Source: Bacillota bacterium (GTDB lineage Bacteria; Bacillota; Clostridia; Acetivibrionales; DSM-1351). Taken from it: a DNA stretch of 14,206 nucleotides. Positions 7,600-14,206 of the stretch are shown here, piece after piece. The stretch's first letter is position 1, and every line of letters begins with the position of its first letter. The stretch covers positions 1-14,206 of the forward strand of contig JAEZIV010000102.1 in the NCBI GenBank assembly GCA_023436515.1. Direction: 5' to 3'. Below the pieces are notes generated by a model, which was given only the letters and a program-made list of their open reading frames with translations, did not search any database and was not told where the DNA came from. A program made the position numbers and the translations under genes.

Positions 7600-8445
7600 G
7601 AGCTTCTTATAAGTTGAAGGTGAGCAGCCCTTTGCAGCCTTAAAAGCCCTGTTGAAGGTTACGATGCTGTTGAACCCTGAGGAATAAGCAATATCGGCCA
7701 CCGACATACCTGATTTGGTAAGGTAGACTTCTGCCTGCTTAATCCGGAATTCATTAAGGTATTGATTGAAGTTTTTTTCAGTAATGCTTTTGAACATTCT
7801 GGAGAAATAATACTCGCTGAAGCCTACAGCTTTTGCAACGTCAGACAGAGAAATATCGTTCATATAATTTTGCTCAATATATTTAAAGGCCTCAGAGAGC
7901 TTTTGAAGACCGTGGATTTTTTTTGTAGTAGGTACAGTGCTCTGGGGCTCCACTCTTTCCATAACATGCCGGGATACTATACCTAAAATATCATAGACCC
8001 GGGCGCTAAGAAACAGCTCATAGCCATAGGGCTTATGTGAACAGCAGTCAACTATTGCCTTTATCTGCTTCTTTATATCTCTGTGGCAGGGGATGTCGGT
8101 GCTTAGTATTTTGAAGGTATTGGACAGGAGGGGCTTTACAATGTTATTGCTGCCAAGGGCATTAAAGGTGGAAGAATCAAACAAAATGAAAATTCTTTTA
8201 CCCCTTCCGCCATTATTTGAAAAACCATGGGTATCCCCCTTGGCGATAAGGAGTATATCCCCCTCCTCAAGGGAAATAGCACTATTGTTAACCGTTAAGT
8301 TGAAGGGGTTTTTTTCAACATAAATAAGCTCAATGGCATCATGCCAATGAACCGGATACACAAAGTCAGTACTGGTGTTTATTTCCAGCCTGAAAGGAAA
8401 TTCCTTAGTAAAGATATCCTTTTCGTGCAAACCCTCTACAAACAT
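7591..8445 (-). CDS. AraC-family transcriptional regulator next to GH3
   Basis: A 284-residue regulator. The N-terminal cupin covers about residues 15-90 (FVYPVHWHDAIELIYV, then EEGDILLIAKGDTHGF), and the paired helix-turn-helix lies at about 186-280 (ISLSDVAKAVGFSEYYFSRMFK and VADIAYSSGFNSIVTFNRAFKAAKG, ending SPSTYKKL). It is complete and of normal length. The ATG at 8445 has GAGGAT about nine bases upstream. It lies 173 bp downstream of the GH3 gene on the same strand, but a hairpin terminator separates them, so it is probably transcribed from its own promoter; I could not identify that promoter. By proximity it may sense a mono- or oligosaccharide and control GH3 or nearby transport genes, but this is inference. 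It is only broadly similar to the AraC protein at the left end, so the two are not a recent duplicate. Confidence 0.9.
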   Translation of the reverse strand: MFVEGLHEKDIFTKEFPFRLEINTSTDFVYPVHWHDAIELIYVEKNPFNLTVNNSAISLEEGDILLIAKGDTHGFSNNGGRGKRIFILFDSSTFNALGSNNIVKPLLSNTFKILSTDIPCHRDIKKQIKAIVDCCSHKPYGYELFLSARVYDILGIVSRHVMERVEPQSTVPTTKKIHGLQKLSEAFKYIEQNYMNDISLSDVAKAVGFSEYYFSRMFKSITEKNFNQYLNEFRIKQAEVYLTKSGMSVADIAYSSGFNSIVTFNRAFKAAKGCSPSTYKKLGV

Positions 8446-8568
8446 TTTACTGCATCCTCGGAATAAAAGTTATATGGATATATTCTATGTGAGAAGCTAT
8501 TTTCCTTTTTTAATAACAGAGAAATTCATGGTTTAATTGCCAAGACTGTGTCTAGACTTAATAAAGTA

Positions 8569-8605
8569 AAAAGCTGAAAAAACCATTTAGGCTTTTTCAG
8601 CTTTT
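8569..8605 (-). terminator. Rho-independent terminator after the GH3 gene
   Basis: AAAAGCTGAAAAA (8569-8581) pairs perfectly with TTTTTCAGCTTTT (8593-8605). A further CC/GG pair closes the loop after one mismatch. On the minus strand the distal arm ends in a T run and lies 14 nt beyond the GH3 stop. Symmetry of the A and T tracts would let it act in both directions. Confidence 0.85.
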
Positions 8606-8618
8606 ATAAGTAAATTCA

Positions 8619-10772
8619 TTATGCTAATTGGAAGCTTCCGGTTACTACCTGAGTTCCGCTCAAGCTGATGCTTCTAGCGTCGGGCTGGCTTCCGCCTATG
8701 AATACCTCAAAGCTTCCCGGCTCAAGAACAGAGCTGCCATCCTCTGTTACAAGCATCATGTCCTCTGGAGAGATAGTCATTGAAACTATCTTTTCCTCTC
8801 CTGGAAGTAAATTAACCTTTTTTATACCTCTCAGCTGCCACCTTGGTGCGACGCAGCTGGTTTCGGTATCCTTGAGATACAGCTGTACAACCTCTTTGGC
8901 TTCATAGCTTCCGGTATTTTTAACCTTGACAGTACAAGTTATTTCATCTCCGGATTTGATACTGTCTGAGGACAGCTTCAAATGGCTATATTCAAATCTT
9001 GTGAAGCTCAAACCAAAGCCAAAAGGATAGAGTGCTTCGTTCTCCATGTACTTGTAGGTTCTGTTTTTCATTGAGTAATCTCTAAAATCAGGAAGCTCCT
9101 CAGTTGTTCTATAGAAGGTAACAGGCAGCTTTCCGCATGGGCTGAATTCTCCAAACAGCATCTCAGCAACTGCTCTTCCACCCTGTGCGCCGGGATACCA
9201 GGCTTGAACAATGGCACCTACATTTTGGTCAGCCCAGGTAACAGCCAGTGCACTTCCTGATAATAATACCAAAATTACAGGCTTACCTGTAGCAGTTACA
9301 GCCTCAAGTAGCTGCTGCTGCAATCCTGGCAGGTTTAGGTCGAATTTGTCCCCCGCACCGTATTCGTTTCCTGCGTCACCTTCCTCGCCTTCTATTGTGG
9401 CATCCAGCCCAAGGCAAAGGACAACAACGTCGGACTTGTCGGCTGCAGCTACGGCTTCAGCTATTCTGTCGTTTGGCTGAGCCAGACCTTCAACTCTATT
9501 CTTGTACAGGTGACAGCCCTGTGAGTAGTTTATTCTGACAGTATCGGGAAGAATCTCTCGTATACCGTCCAGTACAGTAATATATTGTGAAGGTGTACCA
9601 AAATAGTTGCCCATTAAGGCTTCCCTGCTGTCGGCGTTAGGGCCTATTACAGCTATGGATTTAATACTGTCCTTCTTAAGAGGGAGAGTCTGGTTATCAT
9701 TCTTTAGCAGCACAAGAGATTCTCTGGCAGCTTTAAGTGCCAGTGCTCTGTGTTCCTTTGAATCAACTATGTCGTAGGAGGTGTCGGCAAAGGGAACGTT
9801 TTCATCCTTGTCAAACATACCGAGCTTCATACGTGTCATCATCAAACGGGATACAGATTCGGTTATTTTATCTTCTGATACAAGCCCCTCATTGTATGCG
9901 ATCATAAGGTTCAGATACATATTTCCGCAGTTAACGTCACAGCCATTGTTTACGGCCAGAGCGACAGATTCGGGAGCTGTCTTGGTAACCATGTGGAATT
10001 CATGGAAATCCTTTATTGCCCAGCAGTCAGAGGTTACATGTCCCTTAAAGCCCCAATCGTCTCTGAGTATATCCTTCAGGAGAGTTTTACTTCCGCAGCA
10101 GGGCTCGCCATTTGTTCTGTTGTAAGCACCCATTACAGCTTCAACCTTTGCATCCTGAACCAGCTTTTTAAATGCCGGCAGATAGGTTTCGTACATATCC
10201 TTTTGTGTAGCCTCGGCATTAAAGCTGTGGCGTTCCCCTTCAGGCCCGCTATGAACAGCAAAGTGCTTTGCACAGGCGGCAGTTTTCAGGTACTTGTCAT
10301 CGCTGCCCTGTAAGCCTTCGACAAAGCGTATGCCAAGTCGGGTAGTGAGGTAGGTGTCCTCGCCGTAAGTTTCGTGACCTCGTCCCCAGCGTGGATCTCT
10401 GAATATATTTATATTTGGTGACCAGAAGGTAAGCCCCTTATATATATCATGGTCGCCTCTTCTCTGAAATTCATGGTACTTGGCTCTTCCTTCAGTCGAA
10501 ATAACATCGGCTATATCAAAAATCAGGTCCTCATCAAAAGTGGCAGCCATACCGATTGCCTGTGGGAAAACTGTTGCAATTCCTGCGCGGGCAACACCGT
10601 GAAGTGCCTCGTTCCACCAATTGTAGGAAGGTATCCCCAAGCGTGGAATAGCAGGTGAGTTGTAAAGCATCTGTGTTGTCTTTTCCTCCAGGGTCATTCT
10701 GGAGACTAAATCTTTAACTCTTTCTTCAAAACTTAAACTTTCATCGAGGTAAGCTGGCTTCTCATTTGTCAT
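8619..10772 (-). CDS. Family GH3 beta-glycosidase, beta-xylosidase/alpha-arabinofuranosidase-like
   Basis: A 717-residue retaining glycosidase with no signal peptide, so it probably acts in the cytoplasm on imported oligosaccharides. The TIM-barrel domain covers about residues 20-320, with NWWNEALHGVARAG (51-64), TVFPQAIGMAATFD (67-80), DPRWGRGHETYGED (126-139) and KHF (169-171). D249 in TSDCWAI is the expected nucleophile. The alpha/beta sandwich domain (about 345-560) contains EGEEGD (461-466), where the acid/base glutamate is expected. A fibronectin type III-like domain follows at about 600-700 (VVQLYLKD, LRGIKKVNLLPGEE). The NWWNEALHGVARAG and FPQAIG motifs are those of the xylosidase/arabinofuranosidase-type GH3 branch, and the location behind araA supports pentoside cleavage. 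The frame is open to an ATG at 10838, but those 22 residues lack homology and a ribosome site; the ATG at 10772 is preferred, though its own site is weak. Confidence 0.9.
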   Translation of the reverse strand: MTNEKPAYLDESLSFEERVKDLVSRMTLEEKTTQMLYNSPAIPRLGIPSYNWWNEALHGVARAGIATVFPQAIGMAATFDEDLIFDIADVISTEGRAKYHEFQRRGDHDIYKGLTFWSPNINIFRDPRWGRGHETYGEDTYLTTRLGIRFVEGLQGSDDKYLKTAACAKHFAVHSGPEGERHSFNAEATQKDMYETYLPAFKKLVQDAKVEAVMGAYNRTNGEPCCGSKTLLKDILRDDWGFKGHVTSDCWAIKDFHEFHMVTKTAPESVALAVNNGCDVNCGNMYLNLMIAYNEGLVSEDKITESVSRLMMTRMKLGMFDKDENVPFADTSYDIVDSKEHRALALKAARESLVLLKNDNQTLPLKKDSIKSIAVIGPNADSREALMGNYFGTPSQYITVLDGIREILPDTVRINYSQGCHLYKNRVEGLAQPNDRIAEAVAAADKSDVVVLCLGLDATIEGEEGDAGNEYGAGDKFDLNLPGLQQQLLEAVTATGKPVILVLLSGSALAVTWADQNVGAIVQAWYPGAQGGRAVAEMLFGEFSPCGKLPVTFYRTTEELPDFRDYSMKNRTYKYMENEALYPFGFGLSFTRFEYSHLKLSSDSIKSGDEITCTVKVKNTGSYEAKEVVQLYLKDTETSCVAPRWQLRGIKKVNLLPGEEKIVSMTISPEDMMLVTEDGSSVLEPGSFEVFIGGSQPDARSISLSGTQVVTGSFQLA

Positions 10773-11084
10773 TCGGTTACCATTAGCCCTTTCCGGCCCA
10801 CAGGATTTTATGCGTAGCTGCCGTGAGCCTGACAGCATAAGCGAGGATGAATATTAAAGCAGGTGAAGCTGCTTATAACTTATACTTGTAACTATTAATA
10901 ATATACCCTAATGTCCCCTTGACAGCATTTCATATTTTGCCCATTACTATTCATTTTCTGCGGTAAGTCAGCGGTTCATCCGGATCAAAGAAAAAGACAG
11001 CCTGTTCAGCGTAGGTAGAATAGACTGTCCTTTGGTGGTGTTTTAGTACACCGGCATTGCTTTTCAACTGCTATAAGCTAGCCC
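10773..11084 (-). other. Intergenic region between araA and the GH3 gene
   Basis: About 310 bp. It holds the araA terminator at its right end and an AT-rich tract around 10871-10912 with several TATA-like hexamers on the minus strand. I see no convincing -35/-10 pair for GH3 and no full TTGT-N4-ACAA operator. Just before the preferred GH3 start, the minus strand has GGAAAGGG followed by ATG GTA ACC GAA TGA, a four-codon frame whose TGA overlaps the GH3 ATG. Nothing else is evident. Confidence 0.5.
10992..11033 (-). terminator. Probable terminator after araA
   Basis: On the minus strand, AAAGGACAGTCTATTC (11033-11018) can fold back on GAACAGGCTGTCTTT (11007-10993), with G-U wobbles and one A-C mismatch. 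A T-rich run follows (complement of 10988-10995). It lies about 50 bp beyond the araA stop, which argues that araA and GH3 are mainly separate transcripts. Confidence 0.65.
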
Positions 11085-12572
11085 TTACTTCAATTTCCAG
11101 GCTATATCACTCATTCTCAGTTCATTGCGGAGGTTGAGAATGGTAGTATCCTTGTTAATGAGGACATATTCTATATCAAGCATTTCAGCGAAATCAATCA
11201 ACTGCTCAGCTGTTACAACAGTGGAGAATACTGTGTGGTGAGCACCTCCTGCATAAATCCAGGCCTCAGCTCCAACCTCCAGCGAGGGTTCGGGCTTCCA
11301 AAGAACTCTGGCAACAGGAAGCTTAGGCATATCGATTGTGGGCTGAACAGCTTCAACCTCAGCAATAATAAGTCTCATACGTCCGCCCATATCAATTAAT
11401 GATGCGCAGACTGCGTGACCTGAGGTACCGTCAAATACTATTCTTGCAGGGTCGGCCTTTCCGCCTATACCCAGAGCATGAACCTCAAGACGTGGTTTTG
11501 TGGCTGCAATGGTGGGGCATACCTCAAGCATGTGAGCACCGAGTACCATTTCCTCGCCGGGAACAAGATTGTAGGTGTAGTCTTCCATAAAGGAGGTACC
11601 CTTGAAGTCTGCCATAACCTTCATAACATTGGTTAGAGCAGAGGTTTTCCAGTCTCCCTCGCCGCCGAAGCCATAGCCCTGTGACATGAGATCCTGGCAG
11701 GCAAGACCCGGTAGCTGCTTGAGACCATGTAAATCCTCAAAGGTAGTTGTGAAGGCACCTGCACCAACCTCGTCAAGAATTGCCTTCATTCCGAGCTGGA
11801 TTTTTGCCTGTTCTTTGATAGCTTCATATTTTTCACCTGACAAAGCATCAGGAGATATATCATATTTTGTCTTGTACTCAGCAATCTGAGCATCAATTTC
11901 CTCTTGGGTAACTGCGTTTACCTTTGAAACAAGATCGCCTACTCCGTAAGTGTTTACTGACCAACCCAGCTTAAGCTGAGCTTCAACCTTGTCACCCTCG
12001 GTAACTGCAACCTCACGCATGTTATCCCCGAATCTAACAACCTTCAGCTGACGGCTGTAAATACATGCAACAGCTGTTCTCTGCCAGGAGGCTATTCTCT
12101 CGCGAACCTTTGGATCCTCCCAATAGCCTGCTATAACTTTGCGTGCTTTACGGAGCCTTGCTGCAATGAAGCCATGCTCGCGGTCACCGTGGGCTGACTG
12201 ATTCAAATTCATGAAGTCCATATCAATGTTGCTCCATGGAAGAGCCTGATTATACTGTGTATGAAGATGGAGGTAAGGCTTGTTCAATTGGGAAAGCCCG
12301 GCTATCCACATTTTTGATGGTGAAAAGGTGTGCATCCAGGTTATAATACCGGCACAGCTTTCCGAAGCATTTGCTTCAACGAGAACCTTTGTTATCTCAT
12401 CAGGAGTGGTAACAATGGGTTTAAAAACAATTGTGTAGGGAATTACTGAGTCTTCATTAAGCTTTTCAACCATTATTTTTGAGTGCTCAGCAACCTGCTT
12501 TAAGGTTTCAGGTCCGTATAAATGCTGGCTGCCTGTGATAAACCAGAATTCATAATTCTTAATTTTAAGCAT
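11085..12572 (-). CDS. araA: L-arabinose isomerase
   Basis: Converts L-arabinose to L-ribulose, the first step of bacterial arabinose catabolism, in the cytoplasm with Mn2+. The protein has 495 residues, close to the 500 of the E. coli enzyme, and is recognisable throughout (EFWFITGSQHLYG at 8-20; NLNQSAHGDREHGFI at 122-136). E305 in GFGGEGDWK, E330 in SFMEDYTY, H347 in GAHMLEVCP and H446 in GGAHHTVFS correspond to the metal-binding E306, E333, H350 and H450 of E. coli AraA, so the active site is complete. The ATG at 12572 follows a strong GGAGGAG on the minus strand. It is transcribed divergently from araR, from a promoter flanked by AraR-type palindromes, so repression by AraR and release by arabinose is the expected control. 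Xylose or galactose activity is possible for this family but cannot be judged here. Confidence 0.97.
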   Translation of the reverse strand: MLKIKNYEFWFITGSQHLYGPETLKQVAEHSKIMVEKLNEDSVIPYTIVFKPIVTTPDEITKVLVEANASESCAGIITWMHTFSPSKMWIAGLSQLNKPYLHLHTQYNQALPWSNIDMDFMNLNQSAHGDREHGFIAARLRKARKVIAGYWEDPKVRERIASWQRTAVACIYSRQLKVVRFGDNMREVAVTEGDKVEAQLKLGWSVNTYGVGDLVSKVNAVTQEEIDAQIAEYKTKYDISPDALSGEKYEAIKEQAKIQLGMKAILDEVGAGAFTTTFEDLHGLKQLPGLACQDLMSQGYGFGGEGDWKTSALTNVMKVMADFKGTSFMEDYTYNLVPGEEMVLGAHMLEVCPTIAATKPRLEVHALGIGGKADPARIVFDGTSGHAVCASLIDMGGRMRLIIAEVEAVQPTIDMPKLPVARVLWKPEPSLEVGAEAWIYAGGAHHTVFSTVVTAEQLIDFAEMLDIEYVLINKDTTILNLRNELRMSDIAWKLK

Positions 12573-12600
12573 ATATTTAGCTCCTCCTATACAGTTTAAC

Positions 12601-12612
12601 TTGTATGCACAT
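12601..12612. promoter_or_regulatory. Candidate AraR operator O1, downstream of the araA promoter
   Basis: TTGTATGCACAT matches the TTGT-N4-ACAA pattern in 11 of 12 positions and is identical over 11 bases to the site in front of araR. It lies between the araA -10 element and the ribosome binding site, where a bound repressor would block initiation or early elongation. That it binds AraR is inferred from similarity to the TTGT...ACAA core of B. subtilis AraR sites. Confidence 0.65.
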
Positions 12613-12624
12613 GTACTTTACTTA

Positions 12625-12653
12625 ATTGTATAACTCTTTTATAAAAAAAGCAA
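12625..12653 (-). promoter_or_regulatory. araA promoter
   Basis: On the minus strand, TTGCTT (12653-12648) and TACAAT (12630-12625) are separated by exactly 17 bp, a good sigma-A type match. Transcription would start near 12617, giving a leader of about 45 nt that contains operator O1. Confidence 0.65.
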
Positions 12654-12701
12654 TATCATTTTCCCCATATTGTACGAATTATACAAAGCAATTGAAATGC
12701 C

Positions 12702-12713
12702 TTGTACAGACAA
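12702..12713. promoter_or_regulatory. Candidate AraR operator O3, central
   Basis: TTGTACAGACAA is a full TTGT-N4-ACAA palindrome in the middle of the araA-araR gap. It is about 100 bp from O1 and about 125 bp from the site in front of araR. It overlaps neither core promoter, so it could assist repression cooperatively or by looping. Binding is inferred, not shown. Confidence 0.55.
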
Positions 12714-12786
12714 GTTTAGACATTTTTTTCACTGTCTGGGCTTTTTACCGAGTCTCGGGGGTTTAAAAACTAACTAAAAAAACTTG

Positions 12787-12815
12787 TTGAAAATAGAATT
12801 TTGATACTATATAAT
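12787..12815 (+). promoter_or_regulatory. araR promoter
   Basis: TTGAAA (12787-12792) and a perfect TATAAT (12810-12815) are 17 bp apart, a near-consensus sigma-A promoter. The expected start is near 12822, just upstream of the operator at 12826-12837. Confidence 0.8.
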
Positions 12816-12825
12816 TTTTAATAGA

Positions 12826-12837
12826 TTGTATGCACAA
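12826..12837. promoter_or_regulatory. Candidate AraR operator O2, autoregulatory
   Basis: TTGTATGCACAA has perfectly complementary TTGT/ACAA half-sites around ATGC. It starts a few bases after the predicted araR transcription start and ends 23 bp before the araR ATG, the placement expected for autorepression. Confidence 0.7.
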
Positions 12838-12860
12838 GTTATTGTCAGAGAGGGTACTTT

Positions 12861-13958
12861 ATGTTGCAAAATGATCCAAGTCAAACTAAATATGCAAGAC
12901 TAAAGGAGTATATTAAAGAAGAGATTGTTATGGGCCGAATAAAGCCCGGAGAAAAGATACCTTCTGAGAATACTCTGGCTGAGCAGCTGTCATTAAGCAG
13001 GCATACAGTCAGAAAGGCCATTTCAATGCTTGTAAATGAGGGATATCTGTATACCGAGCATGGAAGGGGCACTTTCTGTAAGGATAGAAGCATAAGCAGG
13101 ACAAATTCGAGAAATATTGGTGTTATGACCACATATATCTCTGAGTATATTTTTCCAAGAGTTATTCAAGGTATAGATTCCGTCTTATCGGAAAATGGAT
13201 ATAGCATTATGCTTAAGAACACAGACAACCATGTTGAAAAAGAAGCTATATATCTTCAGGAGATACTTAGTAAGGATCTTGAGGGGCTTATTATTGAACC
13301 TACCAAGAGCTCTCTTTTTTCGAACAATGTAAAGTATTATCAGGCCCTTGATGAGCATAATATACCCTATATCTTTATACATGGGGTGTATCAGCAGTTG
13401 GAGGAGAAGCCGCAGATTGTACTAAATGATTCGGACGGAATGTATCTGGCTGTAAAATACTTGATAAATTTAGGGCATAAAAATATTGTAGGAATATTTA
13501 AAGCCGATGATGTTCAGGGAATTGAGAGGCACAAGGGCTACGCCCGGGCTCTTTCCGAACATGGGATCAAATACGATCCCGACTATATTATATGGTTTCA
13601 TACCGAGGACAGAAAGATAAAGCCCTATTCAACTGTCGAAGCCATGCTTGCAAACGGCAGAAGCATTGATGCAATAGCCTGTTACAATGACCAGGTGGCC
13701 TTCGGCGTTTATGAGAAGCTGACCGGATTGGGCCTGTCGGTACCCGGGGATATATCCATCACAGGCTTTGATGATTCCTACTATTCTACCAGTTGCCCTG
13801 TTAAGCTTACCTCTGTAAGTCATCCAAAGGAGCTGCTGGGTGAGCTGGCAGCAAAAACCCTGCTGGAGATGATAGAAAATCCGGAATACTCAAAGCAGAT
13901 GATTAGAAAGGTGATCGAACCTGAGCTGATAATCAGGGACTCGTGTATTAAAAGGTAG
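12861..13958 (+). CDS. araR: Arabinose-responsive transcriptional repressor AraR (GntR HTH + LacI-type sensor)
   Basis: A 365-residue cytoplasmic repressor. Residues about 10-74 are a GntR-type winged helix (YARLKEYIKEEIVMGRIKPG, IPSENTLAEQLSLSRHTVRK, GYLYTEHGRGTF). Residues about 85-365 are a LacI/periplasmic-binding fold (NIGVMTTYISEYIFPRVIQG, IPYIFIHG, YLINLGHKNIVGIF, DAIACYNDQVAFGVYEKL, GDISITGFDDSYYS). That unusual pairing is the hallmark of the Firmicute arabinose repressor, in which L-arabinose binding releases DNA. GAGAGGG (12848-12854) lies six bases before the ATG. It is divergent from araA and followed by araD, which confirms the assignment. Its own promoter carries a TTGT-N4-ACAA site, so it is probably autoregulated. 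No intrinsic terminator is visible after it. Confidence 0.95.
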   Translation: MLQNDPSQTKYARLKEYIKEEIVMGRIKPGEKIPSENTLAEQLSLSRHTVRKAISMLVNEGYLYTEHGRGTFCKDRSISRTNSRNIGVMTTYISEYIFPRVIQGIDSVLSENGYSIMLKNTDNHVEKEAIYLQEILSKDLEGLIIEPTKSSLFSNNVKYYQALDEHNIPYIFIHGVYQQLEEKPQIVLNDSDGMYLAVKYLINLGHKNIVGIFKADDVQGIERHKGYARALSEHGIKYDPDYIIWFHTEDRKIKPYSTVEAMLANGRSIDAIACYNDQVAFGVYEKLTGLGLSVPGDISITGFDDSYYSTSCPVKLTSVSHPKELLGELAAKTLLEMIENPEYSKQMIRKVIEPELIIRDSCIKR

Positions 13959-14064
13959 AGCCCTTGTTCATTAGGCTGGGAAAGAGGCGTTTCTAGCTAA
14001 AAGAATATATTGCGGTCAGGCTTGCTGCATGAAAAATAACAAGCTGAAAATAACGAAACTGTTC

Positions 14065-14095
14065 TTTGTACAAGCTTTTAGTTTAACTATATATT
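14065..14095 (+). promoter_or_regulatory. Probable araD promoter with an overlapping palindrome
   Basis: TTGTAC (14066-14071) and TATATT (14090-14095, 18 bp away), or TTTGTA (14065) and TATATA (14088, 17 bp away), give a reasonable sigma-A promoter ending about 20 bp before the araD ATG. The -35 region lies in the perfect 8-bp palindrome TTGTACAA (14066-14073). It has the same half-sites as the AraR candidates but without their 4-bp spacer, so whether AraR binds it is uncertain. Confidence 0.45.
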
Positions 14096-14116
14096 ATGAA
14101 AAAGAGGTATAAAATT

Positions 14117-14206
14117 ATGTTGCTAAAATCATTAAAGGAAGAAGTACTTCAGGCAAATCTGGATCTTCCCAAATACGGACTTGTAACCTTTACATGGGGA
14201 AATGTA
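14117..14206 (+). CDS. araD: L-ribulose-5-phosphate 4-epimerase, first 30 codons (partial)
   Basis: Starts at an ATG with AAGAGG (14102-14107) nine bases upstream and runs open to the window edge. The 30 residues begin [20 protein letters not shown] and end [10 protein letters not shown], the very conserved N-terminus of AraD, a class II aldolase-fold zinc enzyme that converts L-ribulose 5-phosphate to D-xylulose 5-phosphate. The GNV at the end belongs to the phosphate-binding GN(V/I)S motif of the family. Its place after araR and near araA fits the arabinose pathway. Related 4-epimerases (UlaF, SgbE) share this start, but the context makes AraD by far the likeliest. The catalytic residues are outside the window. 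Confidence 0.9.
   Translation, partial: MLLKSLKEEVLQANLDLPKYGLVTFTWGNV

Noticed and set aside
10919..10950. Perfect TTGACA on the plus strand in the araA-GH3 gap
   Set aside because: No acceptable -10 lies 16-18 bp downstream, and there is no plus-strand gene for it to serve.
12670..12686. Inverted repeat TTGTA-N7-TACAA as a further AraR operator
   Set aside because: The half-sites match, but the spacing is wider than in the three TTGT-N4-ACAA sites, and a T/A-rich inverted repeat can easily arise by chance here.
14017..14055. Hairpin between CAGGCTTG and CAAGCTG as an araR terminator
   Set aside because: The stem is short with a bulge and lacks a following T run.

Overview
The window looks like a chromosomal segment from a low-GC, endospore-forming Clostridia member. 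The evidence is AT-rich Gram-positive coding sequence with strong AGGAGG-type ribosome binding sites, a gerA-type spore germination receptor operon, and an arabinose regulon controlled by a GntR/LacI-type AraR. The mix of cytoplasmic glycosidases and arabinose genes suggests a plant-polysaccharide degrader, perhaps close to the mesophilic cellulolytic clostridia (Ruminiclostridium group). That taxonomic guess is inference; no rRNA or marker gene is present.

Layout, left to right. Positions 1-201 hold the 3' end of a plus-strand gene resembling the C-terminus of YuxH-type EAL/HDOD signalling proteins. At 312-1196 is an AraC-family regulator, followed on the same strand by a family GH4 NAD/metal-dependent glycosidase (1394-2902). 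After it come a degenerate 17-bp tandem repeat and a strong intrinsic terminator (3020-3066). A compact germination receptor operon follows: gerAA (3181), gerAB (4958), gerAC (6051) and a 55-codon two-helix membrane protein gene (7364-7531) that fits the receptor D subunit. The first three genes overlap.

The right half is mostly minus strand: an AraC-family regulator (7591-8445), a terminator, a GH3 beta-xylosidase/arabinofuranosidase-like enzyme (8619-10772), a terminator, and araA (11085-12572). Divergent from araA is araR (12861-13958), then the first 30 codons of araD (14117 to the edge).

Functionally, GH3 plausibly releases pentoses from imported xylo- or arabino-oligosaccharides. AraA isomerises L-arabinose to L-ribulose, and AraD completes entry into the pentose phosphate pathway; araB (ribulokinase) is not in the window. 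The araA-araR intergenic region carries three TTGT-N4-ACAA-type palindromes, two of them just downstream of convincing promoters. They are good candidates for AraR operators and resemble the arrangement known for Bacillus subtilis AraR. The germination operon appears unrelated to the sugar genes around it.

I found no mobile element, CRISPR array, RNA gene or convincing undescribed system. The items most worth a second look are the small fourth germination gene, the AraR operator set, the unresolved substrate of the GH4 enzyme and the tandem repeat downstream of it.
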